A stretch of 64,000 bases of DNA from Terrimesophilobacter sp044464485 (GCA_044464485.1 JBIQLG010000010.1:1-64000); one strand, 5' to 3'. Shown: positions 15,928 through 24,995, counted from the stretch's first letter. Translations and numbers: made by a program. The notes: generated by a model from the sequence alone, not told the origin.

Positions 15928-16937
15928 CGCAGTACAAATCCTGTTCCGACCGGATCGGTCTCGTCTAGGGTGAACGTGTGAGTGCCGGTGAGGTAGGCCA
16001 TACCCTCCACCTCGGGAATGATCGATCCCGCGGTTGAGCCGGCGCGAAAGCGGCCGAGAAAGCGTGTGTCGACGATGGAGTCGTGAGTGAGAGTCTGGCC
16101 TTCGCTGAGTCGTCCGGAGTGCGCAAGCAAGGCCAGCCGCGCGCCGGTTCCCGAGCCGCACGGCGATCGGTCGACCTCCCCGTCAGCGAAGACGGTGACG
16201 TTGCGCTGATGCACGCCGTCGGCGGTGTCGCCGAGGTCGTCGAAGAGAATCGTGCCGTAGATGCCGCTCAGGCGCTCGTCTGCCGCGTGGTGCGCCACCG
16301 GATGTTCGTTGAGCAGCCACTTGATTTCCCGACCAATCGCGATGAGCTCGCTGTAATCCTCCGGCCTCACTTCCAGACCAACGGATGCTGCGCTCACCGA
16401 GGCGTAAATCGCCCCGCTGAAGCTCACATCAGCGGTCACCGGTCCGCGCGAGGTCTCGAGCTCGAGCGAGGTTGCGACGACGTGGCTCTCGACGTTTTCG
16501 AACACGACATTGCGGATGACGCCGTCCGTGCTGTGCACGCGTGCTTCCACGCGACCGGACGGAACGTCGATCGTCACAACGGTTACACCGTCGGGTTCGG
16601 CCTTCACCAGACCGGATGAGACCGCCCAAACACCCAGTGCGATGGTGCCGTGGCCGCACGCAGTGGAGTATCCGTCCTTGTGCCAGAAGAGCACCCCGAG
16701 GTCGGCACCGTCATCATCCGGAGGGACAATGAATCCGCCGTACATGTCCGCGTGGCCGCGAGGCTCCTGGCACAGCAGTTGACGCATCCGGTCGAATTCA
16801 GGTGAATTCTGCGCGGAAACCCGCTTGTGGGCTACGGTGTTGCCCGCAAGCTCAGGCACCGAGTCATGCACGATCCGGAATGGCTCGCCCGCGGTGTGAA
16901 AGTCCGTGGTGGTTACCGGAGTTGTAATATGCCACAT
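15924..16937 (-). CDS. Proline racemase-family enzyme (hydroxyproline epimerase or related)
   Basis: A 337-residue enzyme. Both catalytic cysteines are present: Cys94 in TACGHGTI and Cys260 in DRSPCGSGTGAR. Trans-3-hydroxyproline dehydratases of this family usually lack the first Cys, so a two-base epimerase or racemase is favoured. It shares an operon with the cyclodeaminase-like reductase. The start codon lies inside a palindromic operator (16925-16941), and a TACCAT box six bases upstream suggests a leaderless message. It is clearly different from the second epimerase at 27667. 4-Hydroxyproline or proline are the candidate substrates. Confidence 0.75.
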   Translation of the reverse strand: MWHITTPVTTTDFHTAGEPFRIVHDSVPELAGNTVAHKRVSAQNSPEFDRMRQLLCQEPRGHADMYGGFIVPPDDDGADLGVLFWHKDGYSTACGHGTIALGVWAVSSGLVKAEPDGVTVVTIDVPSGRVEARVHSTDGVIRNVVFENVESHVVATSLELETSRGPVTADVSFSGAIYASVSAASVGLEVRPEDYSELIAIGREIKWLLNEHPVAHHAADERLSGIYGTILFDDLGDTADGVHQRNVTVFADGEVDRSPCGSGTGARLALLAHSGRLSEGQTLTHDSIVDTRFLGRFRAGSTAGSIIPEVEGMAYLTGTHTFTLDETDPVGTGFVLR

Positions 16938-16941
16938 ATTA
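16925..16941. promoter_or_regulatory. Operator site A (probable GntR site)
   Basis: TAATATG-CCA-CATATTA is a perfect palindrome over the start codon of the racemase gene and 56 bases before the enolase-family gene, placed to control both divergent units. Related sites occur at 18141, 18914 and 23776. Confidence 0.7.
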
Positions 16942-16996
16942 GGATGGTATCCGACCCTCCACTGAACCAGCCAGTCGCTGGGCGAAAGGCCGCGAG

Positions 16997-18112
16997 ATGA
17001 AAATCACCTCCGTGGATTGCTTCGGCTACGACCTGAACTACGCCCATGGCGAATACGTCATGTCGGGCAGTCGTGCTGCGACGACGGAGGTCGGCACTCT
17101 CGTTCGACTGCGCACCGACGAGGGCCTCGAGGGCTGGGGTGAAATCACACCCCTCGGAAACCGGTACCTGCCCACCCACTGGGCGGAAGTGCGCGCAGCG
17201 CTCCACACGCTCGCACCCGCGATCATCGGCTGCGACCCCACAAATATTTCGTCGGTGAAGCGCGCCATGGATCGCGAACTTCTGGGCGGGGGTTACGCCA
17301 AGTCGGCGGTGGATGTCGCCTGCTGGGACATCCTGGGCAAGGTTGCGGGCCTGCCGATCTCAACTCTCCTCGGCGGTGTCCTCCAGGAGGACTTCCCGCT
17401 GTACGAGGCGGTGCCGCTGCGCTCGCCTCAGGAAATGGCGGAGTTCGTCGTCGAGCGGCAGAATGCCGGCATCCATCGGTTTCAACTCAAGGTCGGAAAT
17501 GATCCGCACGAGGATGCCGCGCGCACGCGCGCGGTCGTGGACGTGGCGCAACAGCAGAGCATCATCGTTGCGGATTCGAACGGCGGATGGAACCTTCGCG
17601 CGGCGCAAATCGCCCTCAAGGAATTGGCGGGGCTTCCGGTCTTCATCGAGCAACCGTGCCGCGAAACGAGTGATTGCGCATTCGTGATGCGGCACAGCGA
17701 TCTGCCGCTCGTGCTCGACGAATCGATCCTTGACTCCACTGATGTGTTTCGCGCCAAGAACGAGGCGGGCGCGGTGTCGATCAACATCAAGGTCAGTCGC
17801 GTCGGTGGACTCACGGAGGCGGCGCGAATGCGCGACCTCATGCAAGAGCTGGACATGCTCGTTTCCGTCGAGGACACCTGGGGCGGCGACATCGTCACCG
17901 CGACCGTGAGCCACCTCGCGGCCAGCACTCGCCCGGAGAATTTCCAGAACGCGTCGTTTATGAACGACTGGACTGACGGGCACGTCGCCGGGTACGCGCC
18001 GAAGTCCGTCGACGGTCGCGGCTCGGCACCGACCGCACCTGGCCTCGGTATCGAAGTTTCCTCTGCACGTCTCGAAGAAGTGTTTTCGTTCGACTATCGC
18101 GGGGCGAGATAA
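16997..18112 (+). CDS. Enolase-superfamily enzyme, mandelate racemase/muconate lactonizing type
   Basis: A 371-residue enzyme with the N-terminal capping domain and a C-terminal barrel. Metal ligands are Asp193, Glu218 and Asp241. Catalytic Lys candidates are Lys165 (QLKVG) and Lys265 (NIKVSRVGG) on opposite faces, the MLE-subgroup pattern. The N-terminal half (SGSRAATTEVGTLVRLRTDEGLEGWGE, RYLPTHWAEVRAALHTLAPAI) resembles cis-3-hydroxy-L-proline dehydratases and hydroxyproline-betaine epimerases. With the neighbouring reductase, cis-3-hydroxyproline dehydration to pyrroline-2-carboxylate is the most coherent role; betaine epimerisation is the alternative. GAAAGG precedes the ATG. Divergent from the racemase operon across operator A. 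Confidence 0.75.
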   Translation: MKITSVDCFGYDLNYAHGEYVMSGSRAATTEVGTLVRLRTDEGLEGWGEITPLGNRYLPTHWAEVRAALHTLAPAIIGCDPTNISSVKRAMDRELLGGGYAKSAVDVACWDILGKVAGLPISTLLGGVLQEDFPLYEAVPLRSPQEMAEFVVERQNAGIHRFQLKVGNDPHEDAARTRAVVDVAQQQSIIVADSNGGWNLRAAQIALKELAGLPVFIEQPCRETSDCAFVMRHSDLPLVLDESILDSTDVFRAKNEAGAVSINIKVSRVGGLTEAARMRDLMQELDMLVSVEDTWGGDIVTATVSHLAASTRPENFQNASFMNDWTDGHVAGYAPKSVDGRGSAPTAPGLGIEVSSARLEEVFSFDYRGAR

Positions 18113-18140
18113 GCATTGCGTATTGTCCGCCGAGTGGATC

Positions 18141-18157
18141 GGATATGTCACGTACTA
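18141..18157. promoter_or_regulatory. Operator site D upstream of gntR
   Basis: GGATATG-TCA-CGTACTA matches site A in ten of fourteen arm positions and overlaps a TACTAT -10-like box (18153-18158). It fits autoregulation of the GntR gene at 18209. Confidence 0.5.
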
Positions 18158-18208
18158 TAGTGCGATCACAACCGACGGCACGTGAGCGGCGCGAGAGGTC
18201 CGGTTCCG

Positions 18209-18883
18209 ATGGATATGACAGTTTCGAGTATTCGCAAAGTTGACAAGGTCGCGAGTCTGCGCGAGCGTATCCGCGAGACCCTGGCGTCGGCCATCGTCTC
18301 CGGCGAGCTGGCCCCCGGCGCGATGGTGACGGTTCCGCTTCTCGCCGCTGAATTTGAAGTGTCTGCGACGCCGGTGCGCGAAGCGATGCTCGACCTCGAG
18401 CAGCGCGGCTTTGTGCAGTCGGTCGCCAACAAGGGTTTCCGTGTCACCGAGGTGAGCCGAAAGGATCTCGAGGAGATCATCGAAATCCGGACTCTGCTCG
18501 AGGGGCCCGTCATGGCACAGCTCTCCACGGTGATTTCCGCGGAAGAGATGCCGAAGTGGCGTCACTTGGCCGATCTCATCAGCCAGCACGCGGATGACGG
18601 AAATCTGACGGAGTTTCTGGAGTTTGATCGCGAATTTCATCTCGGCCTCATCGGACTGCACGGCAACAGCAGGCTGGTGGCCCTCGTGAAGGAACTGCGT
18701 TCCCAAACGAGGATGGTGGGGCTCGCGAAAATGACCAATACTCCTGAACTGAGCAAGTCGGGCAGAGAGCATCACGAGATGCTGGACCTCATCGAAAAAG
18801 GGGACGGAGTAGCGTTGCAAGCACTCATGGCCAGCCACTTCGCTCACGTATTGGCGTGGTGGGGTCCGAGTCCAGAACGTTAA
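18209..18883 (+). CDS. GntR-family regulator (FCD/FadR branch)
   Basis: A 224-residue repressor with an N-terminal winged helix (ASLRERIRETLASAIVSGELAPGAMV, then VSATPVREAMLDLEQRGFVQ) and an all-helical FCD effector domain (LEEIIEIRTLLEGPVM, FDREFHLGLIGL and HHEMLDLI, with the His metal-ligand candidates of this domain). ATG 18209 has GAGAGG upstream; GTG 18182 would add nine residues without a ribosome binding site. It lies inside the hydroxyproline locus, and an inverted repeat shared by four promoters suggests it is the local regulator, probably released by hydroxyproline or a pathway intermediate. Confidence 0.85.
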   Translation: MDMTVSSIRKVDKVASLRERIRETLASAIVSGELAPGAMVTVPLLAAEFEVSATPVREAMLDLEQRGFVQSVANKGFRVTEVSRKDLEEIIEIRTLLEGPVMAQLSTVISAEEMPKWRHLADLISQHADDGNLTEFLEFDREFHLGLIGLHGNSRLVALVKELRSQTRMVGLAKMTNTPELSKSGREHHEMLDLIEKGDGVALQALMASHFAHVLAWWGPSPER

Positions 18884-18899
18884 GGACGTATAACGAAGG

Positions 18900-18930
18900 T
18901 TGACCCTCGTCAGTAAAATGTCATATTGTA
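18900..18930 (+). promoter_or_regulatory. Promoter of the ABC transporter operon with operator site C
   Basis: TTGACC (18900-18905) and TATTGT (18924-18929) are spaced by 18 bases. Between them and over the -10 box lies TAAAATG-TCA-TATTGTA (18914-18930), a degenerate copy of the site A palindrome. This geometry fits repression by blocking polymerase. Confidence 0.6.
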
Positions 18931-19009
18931 CAAAAAGCAAAGTGTGCGAGCGCGGACTTCGGACCGTCTGCACCCCGGCACATTTTCCCCATCAAAGGAG
19001 AGGCAGAAA

Positions 19010-20176
19010 ATGAAATTCCGTAAGCGCACGTTAGGAATGCTGGGTGTAGCCACAGCAGTCCTGCTCGCGACATCCGCCTGCAGCGGCGGATTACTCGGTG
19101 GTGGCGACAGTGGCGACAGCGACGCCGGCCCCATCAAATTCGGCATGATCGTTCCCACCTCCGGCAGCAGCGCCCCCACCGGCGCCAGCATGGCCAACGG
19201 TGCTCAGATGGCCGTAGACGAGATCAACAAGGCCGGCGGAGTGCTCGACCGCAAAATCGAACTCCAGATCGCTGACGGCGCATGCGATGCGCAGCAGGCG
19301 GTAGCAAGTGCCAACAAGCTCGTGTCGAGTGGCGTCGTTATCTCCGTCGGCGGATACTGCTCCGGCGCAACCCTCCCGACCCTGCCGATCTTCAACAAGG
19401 CCGGCATCCCGATGATCATCCCCGCTGCGAACTCGCAGGACCTTGTCAAAGAGGGCCTCAAGAACGTGTTCCTCATCAACGGAACCGGTCTGCAGCAGTC
19501 GACCGCAGCGCTGACCTTCATCAAGAAGCAGGGATACAAGTCGGTTGCCCTCGTCGATGACAACACGAGCTACTCGGTGGACATCACGACGGAAACCAAA
19601 AAGCAGATCGAGGCGGATGGCGCAGCGAAGGTTGTGCTCAAGACGTCCGTCAACGCCGGTGAGAGCGACTACTCCTCCGTCGTGCGCGACATCATGGGTT
19701 CCGGTGCAGACCTGCTCTACTGGACCGGTTACTACCAGGAGGGTGGCCTGATCATCGACCAGCTCAAGAAAGCTGGTTACACGGGTGACATCATGGTTGC
19801 GGATGGCAGCGCCGACCCGACGCTTGCCACCATTGCCGGTGCTGCAGCCGAGGGTGTCTACGCCACGATGACCCCGACGCCCAACACCATCAAGGGTGCA
19901 GAGGACTGGATCGCGGACTACAAGAAGCAGTTCGGTGACGACCCGAAGCCGTACTCGACGCAGTCCTATGACGCAGTTCGTCTTGCTGCTGCCGCGATCA
20001 AGGCCGCGGGCAACACGAAGACCGACGATGTCATCAAGGCTCTGGAGGGCATCAAGGACTTCAAGGCGTTCTCCGGCCCGCTCTCCTTCACCAAGGAGCA
20101 CACTCTGGCCAGTGGTGGATTCGTCATCCTCGTGATGAAGGACGGCGACTTCCAGCTGTACGACAACCTCCAGTAA
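19010..20176 (+). CDS. ABC transporter substrate-binding lipoprotein (branched-chain amino acid type)
   Basis: A 388-residue exported lipoprotein. Signal peptide MKFRKRTLGMLG... ends in the lipobox ATSAC. The mature protein is a type I periplasmic-binding fold of the LivJ/LivK class: IKFGMIVPTSGSSAPTGASMANGAQMAVDEINKAGG, ISVGGYCSGATLPTLPIFNKAGIPMI and GDIMVADGSADPTLATI. AAAGGAGAGG precedes the ATG. It heads a complete importer operon (binding protein, two permeases, two ATPases). In this locus the ligand is probably hydroxyproline or a proline derivative rather than leucine. Confidence 0.9.
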   Translation: MKFRKRTLGMLGVATAVLLATSACSGGLLGGGDSGDSDAGPIKFGMIVPTSGSSAPTGASMANGAQMAVDEINKAGGVLDRKIELQIADGACDAQQAVASANKLVSSGVVISVGGYCSGATLPTLPIFNKAGIPMIIPAANSQDLVKEGLKNVFLINGTGLQQSTAALTFIKKQGYKSVALVDDNTSYSVDITTETKKQIEADGAAKVVLKTSVNAGESDYSSVVRDIMGSGADLLYWTGYYQEGGLIIDQLKKAGYTGDIMVADGSADPTLATIAGAAAEGVYATMTPTPNTIKGAEDWIADYKKQFGDDPKPYSTQSYDAVRLAAAAIKAAGNTKTDDVIKALEGIKDFKAFSGPLSFTKEHTLASGGFVILVMKDGDFQLYDNLQ

Positions 20177-20259
20177 CAACTGATGGCGGATGCCGTGGTC
20201 GGCGCGCCAGCATCGACCACGGCATCCCGTCGCCTTCACTGCAACGGAGCAGGCTTCCC

Positions 20260-21174
20260 ATGGCACAGTTTCTCTCTGACGTTCCCCAGGTCTTTTGGGA
20301 CGGGTTGTTCGTCGGTTCTTTCTACGCCCTCATCGCGCTGGGTTACAGCATGGTGTACGGCATCATCAAGCTTCTGAACTTCGCGCACGGCGATATATAC
20401 ATGGTCGGCGCGTTCATCGGTTACACCCTTCTCACCTCGCTCGGCGGCTCGTTTCAAATGATGGGCCTGTTCGCGCTCATCGTCGTCATGATGATCAGCA
20501 TGGTGCTCACGGGCGTGATCGGTGTGGTCGTCGAAAAGCTCGCGTATCAGCCGCTTCGCGGCGCACCAAGACTCGCGGTTCTCATCACCGCGGTGGGTGC
20601 CTCCTTCTCGCTGGAGTACGGCGTGGCCGCGATAGCAAGCCCGAATCCGCGCGGATTCCCGGTGCGGCTGGACGGCGATTTCGTCATGGTTCTCGGTGCG
20701 CGCGTCACCTTCCCGCAGATCATCCTCATGTTGATCGCCGGTGCACTCATGATCGCGTTGGACACCTACATTCGGCGCACCTCAACGGGCCGTGCCATGC
20801 GAGCAATCTCGCTGGATATGAAGGGCTCGCTGCTCATGGGCGTGAAGGTGAACTCGGTCATCAGCCGCACCTTCTTCATCGGTTCTGCGCTCGCGGGGGC
20901 CGCCGGCGTGATGGCCGGTGCTTACTACGGCAAGATCGACTTTCTCATGGGGTTCATCATTGGACTCAAGGCGTTTACCGCGGCGGTCATCGGCGGTATC
21001 GGCAATATTCGTGGCGCGATGCTCGGCGGGCTCGTACTCGGGCTCGTTGAATCATTCGGCTCCGAACTCGTCGGGGGGCAGTGGCGGGATGCCTTTGCGT
21101 TCGCCGTGCTGATTCTCTTCCTTACCCTGAGACCCACGGGAATTCTGGGCGAGCGCGTAACGGAGCGTGTGTGA
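20260..21174 (+). CDS. ABC transporter permease, LivH type
   Basis: A 304-residue inner-membrane permease with about eight hydrophobic segments. The family motif GYSMVYGIIKLLNFAHGDIYMVGAFIGY is near the N-terminus, and the cytoplasmic ATPase-contact segment RRTSTGRAMRAISLDMKGSLLMGVKVN is in the second half, followed by IGGIGNIRGAMLGGL. It pairs with the LivM-type permease one base downstream of its stop. The N-terminus MAQFLSDVPQVFWDGL fits the ATG at 20260. Confidence 0.9.
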   Translation: MAQFLSDVPQVFWDGLFVGSFYALIALGYSMVYGIIKLLNFAHGDIYMVGAFIGYTLLTSLGGSFQMMGLFALIVVMMISMVLTGVIGVVVEKLAYQPLRGAPRLAVLITAVGASFSLEYGVAAIASPNPRGFPVRLDGDFVMVLGARVTFPQIILMLIAGALMIALDTYIRRTSTGRAMRAISLDMKGSLLMGVKVNSVISRTFFIGSALAGAAGVMAGAYYGKIDFLMGFIIGLKAFTAAVIGGIGNIRGAMLGGLVLGLVESFGSELVGGQWRDAFAFAVLILFLTLRPTGILGERVTERV

Positions 21175-21175
21175 C

Positions 21176-22234
21176 ATGACTATCGACAACAGCACCGAAA
21201 GCATCCACACGGTCGAGGGGCCAGGCAACAAGAAGAGCGTCGGCTCGGTGATCAGCGGGGTGTTTGAAAACAAGTACATCGGTTTCGTGGCTCTCGCGAT
21301 TGCCCTGCTCATGCCGTTCCTGATCGCGACCCCGTACGCGATCAACATCATGACGACAGCCGCGATTTTCGTCGTTCTCGCAGCGGGCCTCAATATTGTT
21401 GTGGGCTACTGCGGGCTGCTGGATCTCGGGTACATCGCGTTCCTGGCCGTTGGCGCCTACACGGCGGGAATCATCGCGAAAGCGTTCGAACTGCCCGTGC
21501 TCTTCACTCTCCCTGCCGTCGTTGTGATGTGCATCCTCGCCGGCCTCATCATCGGCGCCCCGACGCTCCGGTTGCGCAGCGACTACCTCGCGATTGTCAC
21601 GCTGGGCTTCGGTGAGATCACGCGCATTACGGCGAACAACCTCACCATCACGGGTGGCCCTTCCGGCATCTTCGGCATCCCCGGTTTTCTCAAGATCGGC
21701 GACATCGACTTCCAGAACCCGATCATCTTTTACTACCTGACGGTAGTGATCGTGGCCGGTCTCGTGCTCGCTGCGGCGCGTCTGGGAAAGTCGCGGCTCG
21801 GCCGAGCATGGAAGTTCGTGAAAGAAGACGAAGACGCGGCGGAGGCCATGGGCATCCACACCTACAAGGTGAAGCTGCTTGCCTACATCTTCGGCGCCGT
21901 GTGGGGTGGATTCGGTGGAATGCTTTTCGCTTCGCACCTCACGGCGATCTCGCCCATGAGCTTCGTGTTCCTGCAGTCGGCGCTCGTGCTCATGGCTGTG
22001 GTTCTCGGCGGCATGGGGAACATGAAGGGCGTTGTACTGGGCGCGCTCGCCATCAGCTTGCTGCCTGAGTTGCTGCGCGAGTTCTCCTCGTACCGTTATC
22101 TCGTGTTCGGAATATTGCTTGTCGTCGTCATGGTGTTCCGGCCGCAGGGTTTGTGGCCACCGCGAGGAGCGGAGCGGGAGCGCTCGAAAGCGGAGCGGGA
22201 AGCTGCAGCATTCGCGAACGGATTGAAAAAGTGA
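21176..22234 (+). CDS. ABC transporter permease, LivM type
   Basis: A 352-residue permease with an N-terminal hydrophilic extension of about 45 residues and nine or so hydrophobic segments. Family features include LNIVVGYCGLLDLGYIAFLAVGAY, TLRLRSDYLAIVTLGFGEI and GRAWKFVKEDEDAAEAMGI, the last being the coupling loop. The start is ATG 21176, directly after the livH stop. It ends in a GTGA overlap with the first ATPase gene and has a charged C-terminal tail (RGAERERSKAEREA). Confidence 0.9.
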   Translation: MTIDNSTESIHTVEGPGNKKSVGSVISGVFENKYIGFVALAIALLMPFLIATPYAINIMTTAAIFVVLAAGLNIVVGYCGLLDLGYIAFLAVGAYTAGIIAKAFELPVLFTLPAVVVMCILAGLIIGAPTLRLRSDYLAIVTLGFGEITRITANNLTITGGPSGIFGIPGFLKIGDIDFQNPIIFYYLTVVIVAGLVLAAARLGKSRLGRAWKFVKEDEDAAEAMGIHTYKVKLLAYIFGAVWGGFGGMLFASHLTAISPMSFVFLQSALVLMAVVLGGMGNMKGVVLGALAISLLPELLREFSSYRYLVFGILLVVVMVFRPQGLWPPRGAERERSKAEREAAAFANGLKK

Positions 22235-23028
22235 GCCCGGTACTGGAGGTCACGAACCTCGAAATAGCGTTCGGCGGTGTCAAGGCCGTCGACGGGTTGA
22301 GCTTCAGCGCCAACGCGAAAGAGATCATCGCCGTGATCGGACCGAACGGTGCAGGCAAGACCTCGGCCTTCAACTGCATCACGGGTTTCTATAAGCCCAC
22401 CGGCGGAACCGTCACGCTGAACGGTGTCGACATCACGGGCAAGCGCCCTGCCGACATCGCCCACGAGGGGGTTTCACGCACGTTCCAGAACCTCAGGTTG
22501 TTCCACGACATGACGGTGCTCGACAACGTCCGGGCGGGAATGCACCTTTACGGCGGCCAGAACTTCCTGGACGCAATCTTCCACACGCCGCGATTCAAGC
22601 GCAGCGAGGCACGCTACACCGAGGAAGCGCACTACTGGCTCGACTTCGTCGGATATCGCGGTCGCCGCGGTGTGCCGATTCGCAACCTTTCCTACGGACA
22701 GCAAAAGCAGGTGGAAATTGCCCGGGCGCTTGCGCGAAAGGCAGAACTGCTGCTGTTCGATGAGCCTGCGGCCGGCCTCAACCATTCCGAGAAGCGATCA
22801 CTTCTCGACCTGGTGCGCCGCATCCGAGATCTCGGCACGGCAGTCGTGCTCATCGAGCACGACATGGGGCTCGTGATGGAGGTTTCCGAGCGCATCGTGG
22901 TGATGAACTTCGGCAAGGAGATAGCCGACGGTACCCCAGCAGAAGTGAAGGCGAACCCCGCCGTGATCGAGGCGTATCTCGGTAAAGACGATGAAGACGA
23001 GGAGGTGCCGGCTCATGGCGATGCTTGA
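22231..23028 (+). CDS. ABC transporter ATPase, LivG type
   Basis: A 265-residue ATPase. Walker A is GPNGAGKTS (about residues 37-45), the signature is LSYGQQKQVEIARAL, and Walker B is LLLFDEPAAGLNHSE, with the H-loop in VVLIEHDMGLVM. The LivG-specific C-terminus (KEIADGTPAEVKANPAVIEAYLG) is present. GTG 22231 overlaps the preceding stop. Powers the importer together with the LivF-type ATPase. Confidence 0.9.
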   Translation: MSPVLEVTNLEIAFGGVKAVDGLSFSANAKEIIAVIGPNGAGKTSAFNCITGFYKPTGGTVTLNGVDITGKRPADIAHEGVSRTFQNLRLFHDMTVLDNVRAGMHLYGGQNFLDAIFHTPRFKRSEARYTEEAHYWLDFVGYRGRRGVPIRNLSYGQQKQVEIARALARKAELLLFDEPAAGLNHSEKRSLLDLVRRIRDLGTAVVLIEHDMGLVMEVSERIVVMNFGKEIADGTPAEVKANPAVIEAYLGKDDEDEEVPAHGDA

Positions 23029-23725
23029 GTTTGACGACGTCGAAGTCTTCTACGGCAAGGTCCAGGCGTTGCGTGGGCTCACCATGCACGTTGACGAAGG
23101 CGAAATCGTCGCACTGTTGGGCAACAACGGTGCGGGTAAGACTACGACGCTGTCCACCGCGTCCGCTCTCATGAACCCGCAGTCGGGCACTGTCACCTTC
23201 AACGGCGTGGACATTTCCAAGGGCAAACCGTGGGATGTCGTAGGTGCCGGCCTGATTCACGTGCCGGAGGGGCGACGCATTTTCAGCACGCTTACCGTGC
23301 AGGAGAATCTTCTGCTCGGGGGTTACATGGTGAAGAATCGTGCGACGATCGCCACGAGGATGAAGCACGTCTACGAACTGCTCCCACTGCTGGATGAGCG
23401 GAAGGCGCAGCAGGGCGGAACGCTTTCCGGTGGCGAACAGCAGATGCTCGCGATCGGTCGCGCGCTCATCGCGGGGCCGAAGATGCTCATGCTGGATGAA
23501 CCCTCGATGGGCCTGGCGCCGTTGATCGTCGCCCAGGTGATGCAGGTGATCAGCGACATCCGAGACGAGGGAACGACCGTCCTTCTCGTCGAGCAGAATG
23601 CGCGCGCAGCGCTGAAGGTGACGGATCGTGCGTACGTGATCGAGGAGGGTGCGACGACCCTGGAGGGCAAGGCCTCGGACATGATTGCCGATCCGCGAAT
23701 CATCGATGCGTACCTCGGCGCCTAG
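23015..23725 (+). CDS. ABC transporter ATPase, LivF type
   Basis: A 236-residue ATPase. Walker A is GNNGAGKTT, the signature is LSGGEQQMLAIGRAL, Walker B is LMLDEPSMGLAPL and the H-loop region is VLLVEQNARAAL (Gln in place of Glu before Asn, as usual for LivF). ATG 23015 gives MAMLEFDDVEVFYGKVQALRG and overlaps the previous gene by 14 bases; ATG 23021 is possible. GGAGG lies upstream. Last gene of the importer operon. Confidence 0.9.
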   Translation: MAMLEFDDVEVFYGKVQALRGLTMHVDEGEIVALLGNNGAGKTTTLSTASALMNPQSGTVTFNGVDISKGKPWDVVGAGLIHVPEGRRIFSTLTVQENLLLGGYMVKNRATIATRMKHVYELLPLLDERKAQQGGTLSGGEQQMLAIGRALIAGPKMLMLDEPSMGLAPLIVAQVMQVISDIRDEGTTVLLVEQNARAALKVTDRAYVIEEGATTLEGKASDMIADPRIIDAYLGA

Positions 23726-23764
23726 CGGCGCAGAGCCCGGCGACATTCCGGCGGGCCAACATGC

Positions 23765-23793
23765 TTCGACTGATGTAGTATGTTACATATTAC
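23765..23793 (+). promoter_or_regulatory. Promoter of the dehydrogenase operon with operator site B
   Basis: TTCGAC (23765-23770) and TATTAC (23788-23793) are spaced by 17 bases. TAGTATG-TTA-CATATTA (23776-23792) lies over the spacer and -10 box and differs from site A by one arm base. It precedes the oxidoreductase gene at 23814 by 21 bases. Confidence 0.65.
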
Positions 23794-23813
23794 CGTGAGA
23801 AGGGGCGAGTGAT

Positions 23814-24995
23814 ATGACGCGCAGTGCCGTCGTCATCGGCGCGGGAATCGTTGGCGCCTCGTGTGCGCGCGCGCTCGCACTGGCGGGCACGGAGGTCACG
23901 GTCATGGATCGCGCTGCTGCTGCGTCGGGAACGACGTCACAGGGCGAAGGCAATCTGCTCGTCTCGGACAAAGCGCCGGGGCCAGAACTCACACTGGCAT
24001 TGAACGCTGCCGCGCGCTGGCCCGCACTCGTGCGCGAACTCGAGGAAGAGCTCGGCATCGAATTCCCGTCCATCGAGTTTGAGGCAAAGGGCGGACTTGT
24101 CGTGTCGACGACGGAAACGGGTGCCGCGCCCCTCCGCGTTTTCGCCGCGGTACAGGCAGAAGCGGGAGTTGTCGCGAACGAACTCACCGTTGCGGAAGCG
24201 CGCGAACTCGAGCCGGACCTCAATCCGGCTGTCACTGCTGCGATCCATTACCCTCAGGATTCGCAAGTGCAACCGCTCATTGCTGCGGAAGCGTTGCTGG
24301 CGTCTGCCCGCAGGCACGGGACGCGGGTCGTGCAATCCGTTCGACTCACCGGTCCGATCCTCGACGCCTCGGGAACGCTCGTGGGCGTGACAACCGAGAG
24401 CGGCGACGTGCGCGCGGATGCCGTGGTCGTCGCCGCAGGACCATGGTCTGGCGAGGTTGCGGCAATCTTGGGCGTCTCGCTGCCGGTGCGGCCGAGACGC
24501 GGGATGGTCCTCGTCACGTCGCGCATGCCGCAGCGGATATTCCATAAGGTGTACGACGCCGATTATGTTGGTGCCGTCGGTTCCGGCGAAGCGGCACTGC
24601 AAACCTCGGCCGTTGTCGAATCCACGGCGTCCGGTACCGTCCTGATCGGATCATCGCGCGAACAGCTCGGCTTCGATGCACGACTCCGCCCGGATACGAT
24701 TACGGAGATCGCGGCCAAGGCGATTCGACTTTTTCCCTTTCTGGCGGAGCACGCGGTGATGCGCACGTATGGCGGATTCCGACCCTATATGCCGGATCAC
24801 ATGCCGCTCATCGGACCGGATCCGCGACTGCCAGGGCTCTGGCACGCCACGGGCCACGAGGGCGCGGGCATTGGGCTCGCACCGGTAACGGGGGACCTCC
24901 TGGCCGCAATGATGTTGGGAACCCCGCCCGCGTGCGACCCCGCCCCGTACTCGCTTTCGCGTGCAACGCTTGCACCCTACCTCGAGGTGGCATGA
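23814..24995 (+). CDS. FAD-dependent D-amino-acid oxidoreductase, D-hydroxyproline dehydrogenase flavin subunit
   Basis: A 393-residue DadA/glycine-oxidase-like flavoprotein. The dinucleotide-binding motif is VVIGAGIVGASCARALALAG (residues 6-25), and the C-terminal FAD contact is GLWHATGHEGAGIGLAPVTGDLLA. It overlaps the gene for a small [2Fe-2S] protein, which in turn overlaps a larger FAD/NAD-binding protein. This arrangement matches the three-component D-hydroxyproline dehydrogenases that oxidise cis-4-hydroxy-D-proline to pyrroline-4-hydroxy-2-carboxylate. The operator and promoter just upstream place it under the GntR regulator. Confidence 0.85.
   Translation: MTRSAVVIGAGIVGASCARALALAGTEVTVMDRAAAASGTTSQGEGNLLVSDKAPGPELTLALNAAARWPALVRELEEELGIEFPSIEFEAKGGLVVSTTETGAAPLRVFAAVQAEAGVVANELTVAEARELEPDLNPAVTAAIHYPQDSQVQPLIAAEALLASARRHGTRVVQSVRLTGPILDASGTLVGVTTESGDVRADAVVVAAGPWSGEVAAILGVSLPVRPRRGMVLVTSRMPQRIFHKVYDADYVGAVGSGEAALQTSAVVESTASGTVLIGSSREQLGFDARLRPDTITEIAAKAIRLFPFLAEHAVMRTYGGFRPYMPDHMPLIGPDPRLPGLWHATGHEGAGIGLAPVTGDLLAAMMLGTPPACDPAPYSLSRATLAPYLEVA

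Noticed and set aside
15924..16937. Trans-3-hydroxyproline dehydratase
   Set aside because: The first catalytic Cys, normally replaced in these dehydratases, is present (Cys94).
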